A stretch of 10,135 nucleotides of DNA from DATBAK01 sp036787815 (GTDB lineage: Bacteria; Actinomycetota; Acidimicrobiia; IMCC26256; PALSA-610): contig DAIQOP010000135.1 in the NCBI GenBank assembly GCA_036787815.1, forward strand, positions 1-10,135. Direction: 5' to 3'. A program made the position numbers and the translations under genes. Positions 1 through 6,824 of this stretch are shown here, one piece after another. A model generated the notes under the pieces. The model saw only the letters and a list, made by a program, of their open reading frames with translations. It did no database searches and was not told where the DNA came from. Positions within the stretch are counted from its first letter, which is position 1. The number at the start of each line of letters is the position of its first letter.

Positions 1-335
1 GGATCTTCGGGTTCGGCGACGCGCGGTTCTACGGCTCGACCGGGGCGATCCACCTGAACAAGCCGATCGTGGGCATGGCCGCGACGCCGTCGGGCCGCGG
101 GTACTGGTTGGTCGCGAGCGACGGTGGGATCTTCGGGTTCGGCGACGCGCGGTTCTACGGCTCGACCGGGGCGATCCACCTCAACCGACCGATCGTCGGG
201 ATGGCGGCGACCCCGTCGGGGCTCGGATACGAGTTCGTCGCCGACGACGGTGGCATCTTCACCTTCGGGGACGCGAAATACCAGGGATCGCTGGGCGCGA
301 TACCGGGTGGAGCACCGGCCGTCGGACTGGGATAG
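1..335 (+). CDS. C-terminal end of a surface protein built of 42-residue YWLVASDGGIF repeats (5' partial)
   Basis: The reading frame is open from the left edge (codons start at position 3) to TAG at 333-335, so only the last ~111 residues are present and the true start lies outside the window. The visible part is two full 42-residue units and a third of 28 residues. Each unit has the pattern GGIFxFGDAxFYGSxGAI, then a P-I-V-G-M-A-ATPSG stretch, then GYxxVAxDG. Regular Gly/aromatic repeats of this kind resemble beta-propeller or beta-solenoid blades and are common in exported actinobacterial proteins, often as C-terminal tails. No membrane segment or sorting motif is seen before the stop, which argues for a secreted product. 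The role is unknown; an enzymatic or binding domain may lie upstream. I recognise the repeat type, not a named gene. Confidence 0.8.
   Translation, partial: IFGFGDARFYGSTGAIHLNKPIVGMAATPSGRGYWLVASDGGIFGFGDARFYGSTGAIHLNRPIVGMAATPSGLGYEFVADDGGIFTFGDAKYQGSLGAIPGGAPAVGLG
1..335 (+). repeat. 126-bp in-frame tandem repeat (units 1-126, 127-252, 253-335 partial)
   Basis: The codon ATC of 'GGIF' recurs at 3, 129 and 255, giving an exact 126-bp (42-codon) period. Units 1 and 2 are identical over their first 55 bp (1-55 and 127-181) including third positions, then diverge mainly at synonymous sites. Unit 3 is more diverged and ends at the stop codon. The pattern suggests recent duplication or gene conversion between neighbouring units. 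Confidence 0.9.
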
Positions 336-349
336 TCGGTCTGGGATAG
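322..349 (+). repeat. 14-bp tandem duplication spanning the stop codon
   Basis: Positions 322-335 (TCGGACTGGGATAG) and 336-349 (TCGGTCTGGGATAG) are adjacent direct copies with one mismatch. The first copy contains the final codons and the TAG stop of the repeat protein; the second lies wholly after it. A 14-bp step is not a multiple of three, so the stop was not displaced in frame. Confidence 0.8.
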
Positions 350-482
350 GAGGGCCGGGCCGCCTCCGCGGTCCCTGCGCTTCTCCGGCCGTGAGGCAAA
401 GGGCGGCCGTTCGGGCGCGCTCGACTCGAATCCAGTAGAACAGCACGGGCGAGCGGCGGCGACGGACCGCGCCGAGGGTGCC

Positions 483-488
483 GGGAGG
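483..488 (+). promoter_or_regulatory. Shine-Dalgarno GGGAGG that selects the start of the GSDH/Calx-beta gene
   Basis: GGGAGG lies 1 nt before ATG 490 and 4 nt before ATG 493. The 4-nt spacing makes ATG 493 the better start. The GTG at 478 lies upstream of this site and has only a directly abutting GAGGG before it. Confidence 0.6.
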
Positions 489-492
489 CATG

Positions 493-3400
493 ATGCTGCA
501 ACGATCGAGGTCGCGCGCGCGTCGTGTGCTCGTTGTGCTTCTCGTGTCGCTGTCGATCGCGCCGGCACTCGCCTTCTCCGGCGCCGTGCCTGCCGTCGCC
601 GATCCGCCGAGCGATTTCAGCACCGTCGCGGTGCTCCCGGCCGCGGCGGCCGGCCCCGGAGGCGGTCCGACGTCGTTCGCGTACGCGCCCGACGGCCGCA
701 TCTTCGTGGGCCGCAAGACGGGCATCGTCGACGTATGGGACGGTGGCGTGCAGCACGTCTTCATCGACCTGCGCAGCGAGGTGAACAGCGTGCAGTCGCG
801 CGGGCTCATCGGGCTCGCGCTCGACCCGAACTTCGCGACCAACGGTCGTGTCTACATCCTCTACACCCAGGAACTGCGGCCCGACGATCCCGACCAGGGC
901 TACCCGGCCGGAGGGCAGCTCATCTCGGTCACCGCGAAGGCCGCGGATCCCGATTCGGCCGATCCCGCGAGCCGCATCACGCTGGTCACCGGATTCAACT
1001 CGGTCTCGCGCCTGCACTCCGTCGCCGGACTCCGCTTCGACAATGCCGGCCACCTCTTCGTCGGGTTCGCCGACGGGAGCGACAACGGTGTCAACCAGGG
1101 CCAGGCGCTCGCGGCCGAAGACCTCGATCAGCTCAACGGCAAGATCCTGCGCATCGACCCGACGACCGGCGCGGGCATTCCCGGCAACCCGTACTACGAC
1201 GCAGCGGATCCCATGTCGGTGCGCTCGCGTGTCTACGCCCGTGGGATCCGCAACCCGTTCCGGTTCTCGGTCGACCCGCAGAACGGCAACCTGTACGTCG
1301 GCCACGTCGGGTGGAACACGTGGGAGCAGCTCGACGTGTTCACGCCGACGTTCACGAACCCTGATCACGACCGCAACGGCGGGTGGCCGTGCTACGAGGG
1401 TGGGAACGGTGTCGCACTCGTGCAGACCGACTACCAGACAGCTCCGGTGTCGGAGGCGACGTGCCACGCGATCTACAAGCCGTCGGAGGGCGGCACGGGC
1501 GTCGGTGCGCTCGATCCGATCTACGGCTACCTGCACGACGACGGCGGCACCGGCTCCGCGATCGTCGGCGGCCCGAAGTACACGGGCACCTCGAACTACC
1601 CGGCTGCCTTCGTCGGCCGGCTGTTCATCGGCGACTACGCCCGCGACCGCATGCAGACGGTCGATCCGACCACCGGTGCGGCGACCGATTTCGGCACTCC
1701 CGGCACGTGGGGCGCGCCCGTCGACATCCAGATCGCGCCCGACGGCAACGTCGCGTGGCTCGGCATCGCGTCCGGCGAGCTGCGCGAGATCGTCTATACG
1801 GGTGTGCCCAACCAACCGCCGACGGCCGCCGCCCACGCCGACGTGACGAGCGGGCCCGCCGCCCCGCTGACCGTGCACTTCTCGAGCGCGGGATCGAGCG
1901 ACCCCGATCCCGGCGACACGCTCACGTACCACTGGGACTTCGGCGACGGCAAGACCTCGAGCAACCCGAACCAGAAGCACGTCTTCAAGACCACCGGCGC
2001 GTTCACCGTCACGCTCACCGTCTCCGACGGCCATCCCGGCGGCGTCGATACGGCCACGCTGCACATCAGCGTGGCCGACGACTCGCCGACGATCTCGTTC
2101 AGCGCGCCCGACCCCGGTCTTCGGTACGCGATCGGCGACACGATCGACGTCGGGCTCGTCGCGAACGACAACGAAGACGGTCCGCTGAGCGGCGACAGCA
2201 TCTCGACCACGATCATCCAGCACACCGGCGGGCACGTGTTCCCCGGCGGTCAGTTCACCGGGACCTCGGGATCCTTCGTCGCCGCGGACCTCGGGTTCGA
2301 GGACACCTACTACGAGCTCGACGCGACCGCGACCGACTCGACCGGTCAGACGACGACCGCGATCATGAACGTGCTCCCGGCGGCGGCGCCGGTGACGATA
2401 GCGTCGACGCCACCGGGGCTCAGCGTCACGGTCGACAGCGTGTCGCACGTGACGCCCTACACCTGGGATTCGATCGTCGGCAGCGAGCACGAGGTCGTTG
2501 CGCCGAGCGTGACGACGGTCGGCGGCCCCGAGCGCGTGTTCGACACGTGGACCGCTCCGACGGGCGTCGCGCCAAACACCTTCGCGTCGTTCGCGACGCC
2601 CGCGGCGGGGGCCACGATCTCGGCCCGCTACGACTCCGTCGCCGACGGGTTCGCGGTCTCCGACGCCTCGGTGGTCGAAGGTGACTCCGGCTCCCGTCTC
2701 GTCGCGGTCACCGTCAGCCGCGCGGCGCCCGCGGCCGTCGGTACCTCCGTCGCGTGGTCGACGGTCGACGGTACGGCCGGATCGACGCTCGCCGCGGGCG
2801 ACTTCAAGAAGGCGTCGGGAACCGTCGTGTTCGCCGCGGGGGAGACCAGCCACGTCGTGACCGTCGCGGTCAGGGGCGACACGGTCGTCGAGCCCGACGA
2901 GCAGTTCTCGGTGCAACTCTCGAACCCGCAAGGCGACGTGATCGCGCAGCCGACCGCGACGGTCACGGTGCTCAACGACGATCCCGCCGCGTCGGGGCTT
3001 CGCGTCGCGGCCGGCGACGTCGCCGTGCTCGAAGGCGGCAGCGGTACCCGGTCGGCTGCCTTCACGGTGAGCCTCTCGGGCAGGAGCCCCGGTGGGGTGT
3101 CCGTCGACTACGCGACAGCCGACGGCAGCGCGATCGCTCCCGGCGACTACACGCCCGCGGTTGGCACGCTCACGTTCGCGAAGGGCCAATCCTCGCAGAC
3201 GGTCGAGGTGCCGATCGTGGGCGACCGGGTCGGCGAAGCGTCGGAAGACCTGACGCTCGTGCTGTCGAACCCGGTCGGGGTGACGATCGGGCGGGGAGTC
3301 GGCACCGCGCGCATCGCGACCGACGACCCGATTCCGGTGGTGTCGATCAGCAGCGGCGCGTTCTTCGAGGGCGATTCGGGCAAGCCGAAGGTGCCGTTCA

Positions 3401-4005
3401 CGGTCTCGCTCTCCGTGCCCAGCTCCCAGCCGGTGACGGTCTCGTGGGCGGCGACCCACGTGACGACCGACAACGCCGACGTGAAGCTGAAGTTGGGCAG
3501 CGTGCTGTTCCCGCCGGGAACGCTGCAGCAGTCCGTCGACGTCACGACCGTCGCGGACACGACGGTCGAACCCGACGAGAGCTTCGCGGTGAGCCTCAGC
3601 AACGCCGTCGGAGCGGTCATCGGCGGCGGAACCGGGATCGAGCAGGTCCGCAACGACGATCCCGGCGCGCCCGACCGCCTCGCCATCGGCGACGTCGCGC
3701 TCACCGAGGGGGCGAGCGGAAGCCGCGACGCCCATTTCGTCGTCACGCTGGCCCGGCCGAGCACCGGCTCGGTCACGGTGCACTACGCGACGGCCGACGG
3801 ATCGGCGGTCGCCGGCAGCGACTACACCGCCGAGAGCGGCACGCTCACGTTCCCGGCCGGCGCGGTGACCCGGATCGTCTCCGTGCCGATCCTCGGCGAC
3901 AGCTTGCACGAAGGTGACGAGACCTTGACGGTCACGCTGTCGAGCGCGTCGGGAGCCTCGATCGCGCAGGCGGTCGGCGGGGGCTCGATCGTCGACGACG
4001 ACTGA
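493..4005 (+). CDS. Secreted GSDH-fold beta-propeller protein with PKD and four Calx-beta domains
   Basis: About 1170 residues. Residues 1-40 are a signal peptide: Arg-rich start, hydrophobic core VLVVLLVSLSIAPALAF, likely cleavage after AVPAVA. Residues ~45-435 match the glucose/sorbosone dehydrogenase (PQQ enzyme) family: LNGKILRIDP, GIRNPFRF, GWPCYEG and GDYARDRM are visible. H175 in RLHSVAGLRF and R253 in GIRNPFRF sit where soluble glucose dehydrogenase has its catalytic His and active-site Arg. Residues ~440-527 are a PKD domain (YHWDFGDG, TLTVSDG). Residues ~533-716 hold two Thr/Ser-rich beta-rich stretches I cannot name. Four Calx-beta domains follow at ~719-831, 836-946, 950-1056 and 1060-1170, each starting near an EG motif and ending in a D-D. 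The stop comes right after the last domain, with no LPXTG or membrane anchor. Likely a calcium-stabilised extracellular protein; sugar oxidation is possible but unproven, since many GSDH-domain proteins have no known substrate. Start uncertain (478, 490 or 493). Confidence 0.88.
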   Translation: MLQRSRSRARRVLVVLLVSLSIAPALAFSGAVPAVADPPSDFSTVAVLPAAAAGPGGGPTSFAYAPDGRIFVGRKTGIVDVWDGGVQHVFIDLRSEVNSVQSRGLIGLALDPNFATNGRVYILYTQELRPDDPDQGYPAGGQLISVTAKAADPDSADPASRITLVTGFNSVSRLHSVAGLRFDNAGHLFVGFADGSDNGVNQGQALAAEDLDQLNGKILRIDPTTGAGIPGNPYYDAADPMSVRSRVYARGIRNPFRFSVDPQNGNLYVGHVGWNTWEQLDVFTPTFTNPDHDRNGGWPCYEGGNGVALVQTDYQTAPVSEATCHAIYKPSEGGTGVGALDPIYGYLHDDGGTGSAIVGGPKYTGTSNYPAAFVGRLFIGDYARDRMQTVDPTTGAATDFGTPGTWGAPVDIQIAPDGNVAWLGIASGELREIVYTGVPNQPPTAAAHADVTSGPAAPLTVHFSSAGSSDPDPGDTLTYHWDFGDGKTSSNPNQKHVFKTTGAFTVTLTVSDGHPGGVDTATLHISVADDSPTISFSAPDPGLRYAIGDTIDVGLVANDNEDGPLSGDSISTTIIQHTGGHVFPGGQFTGTSGSFVAADLGFEDTYYELDATATDSTGQTTTAIMNVLPAAAPVTIASTPPGLSVTVDSVSHVTPYTWDSIVGSEHEVVAPSVTTVGGPERVFDTWTAPTGVAPNTFASFATPAAGATISARYDSVADGFAVSDASVVEGDSGSRLVAVTVSRAAPAAVGTSVAWSTVDGTAGSTLAAGDFKKASGTVVFAAGETSHVVTVAVRGDTVVEPDEQFSVQLSNPQGDVIAQPTATVTVLNDDPAASGLRVAAGDVAVLEGGSGTRSAAFTVSLSGRSPGGVSVDYATADGSAIAPGDYTPAVGTLTFAKGQSSQTVEVPIVGDRVGEASEDLTLVLSNPVGVTIGRGVGTARIATDDPIPVVSISSGAFFEGDSGKPKVPFTVSLSVPSSQPVTVSWAATHVTTDNADVKLKLGSVLFPPGTLQQSVDVTTVADTTVEPDESFAVSLSNAVGAVIGGGTGIEQVRNDDPGAPDRLAIGDVALTEGASGSRDAHFVVTLARPSTGSVTVHYATADGSAVAGSDYTAESGTLTFPAGAVTRIVSVPILGDSLHEGDETLTVTLSSASGASIAQAVGGGSIVDDD

Positions 4006-4026
4006 TCATTCCCGGCCGGCGCGCGC

Positions 4027-4032
4027 TACCGT
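4027..4032 (+). promoter_or_regulatory. Candidate -10 box TACCGT of a leaderless promoter for the oxygenase gene
   Basis: TACCGT fits the actinobacterial TANNNT consensus and ends 9 nt before the ATG at 4042. There is no Shine-Dalgarno sequence in front of that ATG. A start site 6-9 nt after the box would fall within 4 nt of the A of ATG, giving a leaderless mRNA. No convincing -35 box is seen, so this rests on spacing and the missing ribosome site. Confidence 0.35.
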
Positions 4033-4041
4033 CCCGCAACC

Positions 4042-4866
4042 ATGAAGATCCGTGCATTCTCCGAACCCGAGATCGAACGGCTCGCGGCTGCCTTCCCCAA
4101 GGCCGACCCGTACCCGCACGTCGTCATCGACGACTTCCTCGAGGGCGATCCGGCCGAAGCGCTGGACTTCCCGGCGCCCGACTGGCCGGGATGGCGTCGG
4201 TACGAGGGCAGTGAGTACCAGCCCGAGAAGATGATCTGCGACCACATCGATCGGATTCCCGACGACTTCGCCCGGCTGATCCGCGAGATGTGCGAGCCGT
4301 CGTTCCTGGAGTTCCTGGAGCGGGTCACCGGGATTCCGAAGATCATCCCCGACCCGTACCTCAACGGCGGCGGGCTGCACTCGAGCGGGCCCGGCGGCGT
4401 GCTCAAGCCGCACTCGGACTTCCACAACTACGAGCGCCTCGGACTCTTCCGCCGCCTCAACGTGCTCGTGTACCTCAATCCCGACTGGACCGCCGACGAC
4501 GGTGGTTCCCTGCAGATGTGGGGGGACGCCGCGGCGACGAAGGTCGTGCGCAGCGTCGTGCCGTCGTTCGGCACGTGCGTGATCTTCCAGACCGACTTCG
4601 ACTCCGTGCACGGCTTCACCGATCCGGTGAAGGGGCCGCGCTACCGCAACTCGATCGCGCTGTACTACTACACGGCTGCCGAGGCCGGTCGCTACAGCGG
4701 CGACACCACCACCTACTGGCGCCAGCACGAGAAGCGCACGGGTGTCGGCGCGTTGCGCATGCGCGCGTACCGGTCGCTCTTGTTCCTCGCGCGCGGGATC
4801 GCGTACCTCGCGCATCGGGTCAACCCGAACCGCATGAAGGATCCGACGAAGCGGGCAAAGCGCTGA
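4042..4866 (+). CDS. 2-oxoglutarate/Fe(II)-dependent oxygenase (prolyl-4-hydroxylase-like fold)
   Basis: 274 residues. The double-stranded beta-helix core of the 2OG-Fe(II) oxygenase superfamily (Pfam 2OG-FeII_Oxy_3 type) is seen at ~100-212. The iron triad is H124-x-D126 in KPHSDFHNY and H190 in DSVHGFTDP; R200 in GPRYRNSIALYYY is ten residues after the distal His, where the family binds the 2-oxoglutarate carboxylate. LNVLVYLNPDW and DGGSLQMW are typical core strands. Family members use O2 and 2-oxoglutarate to hydroxylate proteins, sugars or small molecules. The substrate cannot be read from sequence, but the gene lies 14 nt ahead of a glycosyltransferase, so a glycan or a glycan-carrying protein is my inference. 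Residues ~238-260 form a basic, amphipathic helix-like tail. No signal peptide: cytoplasmic. Confidence 0.88.
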   Translation: MKIRAFSEPEIERLAAAFPKADPYPHVVIDDFLEGDPAEALDFPAPDWPGWRRYEGSEYQPEKMICDHIDRIPDDFARLIREMCEPSFLEFLERVTGIPKIIPDPYLNGGGLHSSGPGGVLKPHSDFHNYERLGLFRRLNVLVYLNPDWTADDGGSLQMWGDAAATKVVRSVVPSFGTCVIFQTDFDSVHGFTDPVKGPRYRNSIALYYYTAAEAGRYSGDTTTYWRQHEKRTGVGALRMRAYRSLLFLARGIAYLAHRVNPNRMKDPTKRAKR

Positions 4867-4870
4867 GTTC

Positions 4871-4874
4871 GGAG
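4871..4874 (+). promoter_or_regulatory. Shine-Dalgarno GGAG for the GT2 gene
   Basis: GGAG with a 6-nt spacer precedes GTG 4881. It decides the start: the open frame reaches back to 4290, but that upstream part overlaps the oxygenase gene out of frame and is Arg/Pro-rich. Confidence 0.6.
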
Positions 4875-4880
4875 AACCCG

Positions 4881-5876
4881 GTGCCGCCCGACGAAACGGG
4901 GCCGAACGTCAGTCTCTGCGTTCCGCTCTACCGATCCGATCCGCGGCATCTCGCGAGCCTCGTCGCGTCGTTCGCGGAGCAGGGCTATCGCGATCTCGAG
5001 GTCGTGCTGGTCGACGACGCGACGCCCGGTCTCGACGCGGGCGCGCTCGAAGCGATGGTCGCGCCGCTTCGGGAACGCTTCCCCGGCGGGCGCATCGTCG
5101 CGGCGCAGAACGCGACGAACCTCGGGATGGTCGGCAACTGGAATCGGGCCGTCGAATCGGGATCCGGCGAGCTCGTCATGTGCGTGTCGCAGGACGACGA
5201 GCTCGGGGCCGGGATGCTCGCGGCCTACGTCGCCGAGTTCGAGGCCGACCCCGACGTCGTCCTCGTGTCGGGCGCCGAGCAGTTCATCGACGACTCCGGC
5301 CGCCCCCTCGACCGCAAGCTCAAGGTCGGGCACCGTCACAACGTGTTCGTGCGGCACGACCGGTACGTGCTCGACCACGACGAGATGGTGCGGTTGTCGC
5401 TCCGCAACGGTCAGGGGTTCGGCGAGCCGTCGGCCGTGATGTTCCGGCGCTCGGTGTTCGACGCGGTCGGCGGGTACGACCCGCTCTTCGAGCACGCCGC
5501 CGACGTCGACTTCAACCTGCGCGCGTCGGCGCTGGGCCGGTCGGTGTACCTCCGCCACCCGTACCTGCGGCGCCGGTGGCACAGCGGCGGCCTCACGCGC
5601 TCCAACCTCGGGTCGGGCGCGGTTGCCCGTGATCGGCTCCGGCTCTACGAGCGGTACCGCCAGACGGTCGGTCTCACCGAGGCCGACCGCGCGGAGGCCC
5701 GCTCCGCGCTCGCGTCACACTCGCTCTACGACGCGTTGCGTGCCGCGCGGGCGAGGCAGTGGCCGGTCGCGCGTCTCGCGCTCGACAACCTGCGGGTCGG
5801 TGCGCGAGCGCCGCTGCGCGTGCACGCTGCGCACATTGCCGAGATCGTGCGCCACCGAAATCGCGACGAGCGGTGA
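4881..5876 (+). CDS. Family-2-type glycosyltransferase (GT-A fold)
   Basis: 331 residues from GTG 4881. The N-terminal GT-A domain starts with VSLCVPLYRSD (10-20), then VVLVDDAT (41-48) with the nucleotide-binding Asp pair D45/D46, NLGMVGNWNRA (80-90), and the metal-binding DxD equivalent Q104-D105-D106. GEPSAVMFRR (181-190), VGGYDPLF (197-204) and ADVDFNLR (207-214) are the acceptor-side motifs of GT2 enzymes; the family's usual E-D pair is here A-D-V-D. The last ~90 residues are Arg-rich, helical and without membrane segments, so the enzyme is probably cytoplasmic or membrane-peripheral. It transfers a sugar from a nucleotide sugar; donor and acceptor are unknown. It follows the oxygenase by 14 nt, so the two are very likely co-transcribed. 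The stop faces that of the sulfotransferase on the other strand. Confidence 0.88.
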   Translation: MPPDETGPNVSLCVPLYRSDPRHLASLVASFAEQGYRDLEVVLVDDATPGLDAGALEAMVAPLRERFPGGRIVAAQNATNLGMVGNWNRAVESGSGELVMCVSQDDELGAGMLAAYVAEFEADPDVVLVSGAEQFIDDSGRPLDRKLKVGHRHNVFVRHDRYVLDHDEMVRLSLRNGQGFGEPSAVMFRRSVFDAVGGYDPLFEHAADVDFNLRASALGRSVYLRHPYLRRRWHSGGLTRSNLGSGAVARDRLRLYERYRQTVGLTEADRAEARSALASHSLYDALRAARARQWPVARLALDNLRVGARAPLRVHAAHIAEIVRHRNRDER

Positions 5877-5878
5877 CT

Positions 5879-5940
5879 ATGGCCGCGTCCGCGTGCACTT
5901 CGCCGTCTTGCCTCGCACTCGGCGTGTCTGCTGCGGCCGT
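5879..5940. terminator. Candidate bidirectional terminator between convergent genes
   Basis: The 73-bp gap between the convergent GT2 and sulfotransferase genes holds an outer 8-bp stem (5879-5886 with 5933-5940, one G-U pair) and inside it a 5-bp stem (CGCCG 5901-5905 with CGGCG 5920-5924). The loop between stems is long and there is no U-run, so this is a weak call supported mainly by position. Confidence 0.3.
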
Positions 5941-5949
5941 TCCGTGTAG

Positions 5950-6774
5950 CTAATCCAAGCCCTTGCACGACGGCCAGAGCGAGGGATCGATCTCGGGGAA
6001 GTCGGCGAGGAGCCGGGTGAGGTCTCCCGAGAGCGTGGCGACGAATGCTTCGCGGATGCGCGCTTCGGGTTCGTAGCGACGACCGCGCGTGACGTTCGCG
6101 CCGTACTGGAGCAGCGCCGGCGGTGGCTCGAAGTCGTCGAGGCCGACGAAGTCGAGCGTGCGTCGCAGCTCGCCGCGCGGGTCGTTCCGGCACTGCTCGT
6201 ACTGCAGCACGAGCAGCGCGTCGCGATCGAAGTGGTTGAGCAAGCGGCGCAGCTGTTGGCGGTAGGTGCTCTTGCGCACGCCGAGCTCGGTGACGATCGG
6301 ATGGTGCGGCGCGCGGCGCTGGAGGTCGTGGGTGACGCCGGAGCAGAACCGGTCGAAGGGGTCGCGCAGGATCACCAGCACCTTCGCGTCGGGTGCCGAT
6401 TCGCGCAGCAGCGCCGGGGTCCAGAAGTCGACCATGTACCGCGGTGTCCACTCGCCCGCGAGGTCGCCCGGCGGGCGCGGGAAGAAGGATTGGTAGCGCC
6501 GGGCGTCGGCCGGTCCGAACGTCTGGTCCCAGAACCGGTCGAAGTAGTGGAGCTCCTTGCGCCGGTTCGGCGGCTCGTGCACGCGGGGATGCGACGCGAC
6601 CAGTGAGTACCACCATGTCGTCCCGGCCTTCTGTGCACCGACCCCGACGAAGTCGGGAGGCGCCACGACCCACCCGGGCGGGACCGCGGGCGCGCTCGCG
6701 GGGACATCGCGTGGCCACCGGGACCCGCTCATACGGCGGCGCAGCGCGCGAGCGAAGTCTTGCGGCGGTCTCAC
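5950..6774 (-). CDS. PAPS-dependent sulfotransferase, NDST/HS3ST-like
   Basis: 274 residues from GTG 6774. The 5'-phosphosulfate loop is GAQKAGTTWWYSL (46-58, Lys 49); the 3'-phosphate site is VILRDPFDRFCSG with R137 and S145 eight apart, as in cytosolic and Golgi sulfotransferases. RRKELHYFD (71-79) corresponds to the KE-x-HFFD motif of heparan-sulfate N- and 3-O-sulfotransferases, whose Glu is the proposed base (here E74). GEWTPRYM, then YRQQLRRLL, LLVLQYEQ and LDFVGLDDF follow in the usual family order. Such enzymes transfer sulfate from PAPS, mostly to sugar hydroxyl or amino groups; the neighbours favour a glycan acceptor. No signal peptide or membrane helix, so it should act in the cytoplasm. 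It is divergent from the next sulfotransferase gene. An in-frame GTG at 6831 exists, but the strong ribosome site before 6774 settles the start. Confidence 0.9.
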   Translation of the reverse strand: MRPPQDFARALRRRMSGSRWPRDVPASAPAVPPGWVVAPPDFVGVGAQKAGTTWWYSLVASHPRVHEPPNRRKELHYFDRFWDQTFGPADARRYQSFFPRPPGDLAGEWTPRYMVDFWTPALLRESAPDAKVLVILRDPFDRFCSGVTHDLQRRAPHHPIVTELGVRKSTYRQQLRRLLNHFDRDALLVLQYEQCRNDPRGELRRTLDFVGLDDFEPPPALLQYGANVTRGRRYEPEARIREAFVATLSGDLTRLLADFPEIDPSLWPSCKGLD

Positions 6775-6778
6775 GGAT

Positions 6779-6785
6779 CCTCCTC
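6779..6785 (-). promoter_or_regulatory. Strong Shine-Dalgarno GAGGAGG deciding the sulfotransferase start at 6774
   Basis: Read on the minus strand, GAGGAGG lies 4 nt before GTG 6774-6772. It is the best ribosome site in the window and lies inside the longer open frame that begins at 6831, so the extra 19 residues are rejected. Confidence 0.75.
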
Positions 6786-6818
6786 GAAATGCGCCCTCGG
6801 GCTCTGAACCGAGCGCCA

Positions 6819-6824
6819 AGTATG
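6819..6824 (-). promoter_or_regulatory. Candidate -10 box CATACT for the NDST-like sulfotransferase
   Basis: Minus-strand CATACT keeps A2, T3, A4 and T6 of TATAAT. A start ~7 nt on would give a ~35-40 nt leader carrying the GAGGAGG site. A loose ACGACC lies about 17 nt upstream. It overlaps the plus-strand box at 6821-6826. Confidence 0.35.

Noticed and set aside
386..409. CGGCCG...CGGCCG inverted repeat as terminator of the repeat protein
   Set aside because: Each CGGCCG is itself a palindrome, so pairing is expected by chance in GC-rich DNA; the loop is 12 nt, the stem only 6 bp and no U-run follows.
478..492. GTG 478 as start of the GSDH/Calx-beta gene
   Set aside because: No spaced ribosome site before it; GGGAGG at 483-488 fits ATG 493 better. 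The signal peptide is intact either way.
259..3909. A 1216-codon open frame on the minus strand opposite the GSDH/Calx-beta gene
   Set aside because: Its product is almost all Arg, Asp, Gly, Val and Ala with no domain, and it lies antisense to a gene with clear domains. Long antisense frames are an expected by-product of GC-rich codon use.
3990..3999. TCGTCGACGA palindrome near the end of the Calx-beta gene
   Set aside because: It codes the final V-D-D-D stretch and such CG-rich palindromes are frequent here; a hairpin with no loop is not possible.
4006..4815. Minus-strand open frame opposite the oxygenase gene
   Set aside because: Low-complexity product; the plus strand carries the iron-binding triad of a known family.
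4290..4880. Upstream extension of the glycosyltransferase frame
   Set aside because: It overlaps the oxygenase out of frame, is Arg/Pro-rich, and a GTG with a good ribosome site lies at 4881 right before the GT2 fold.
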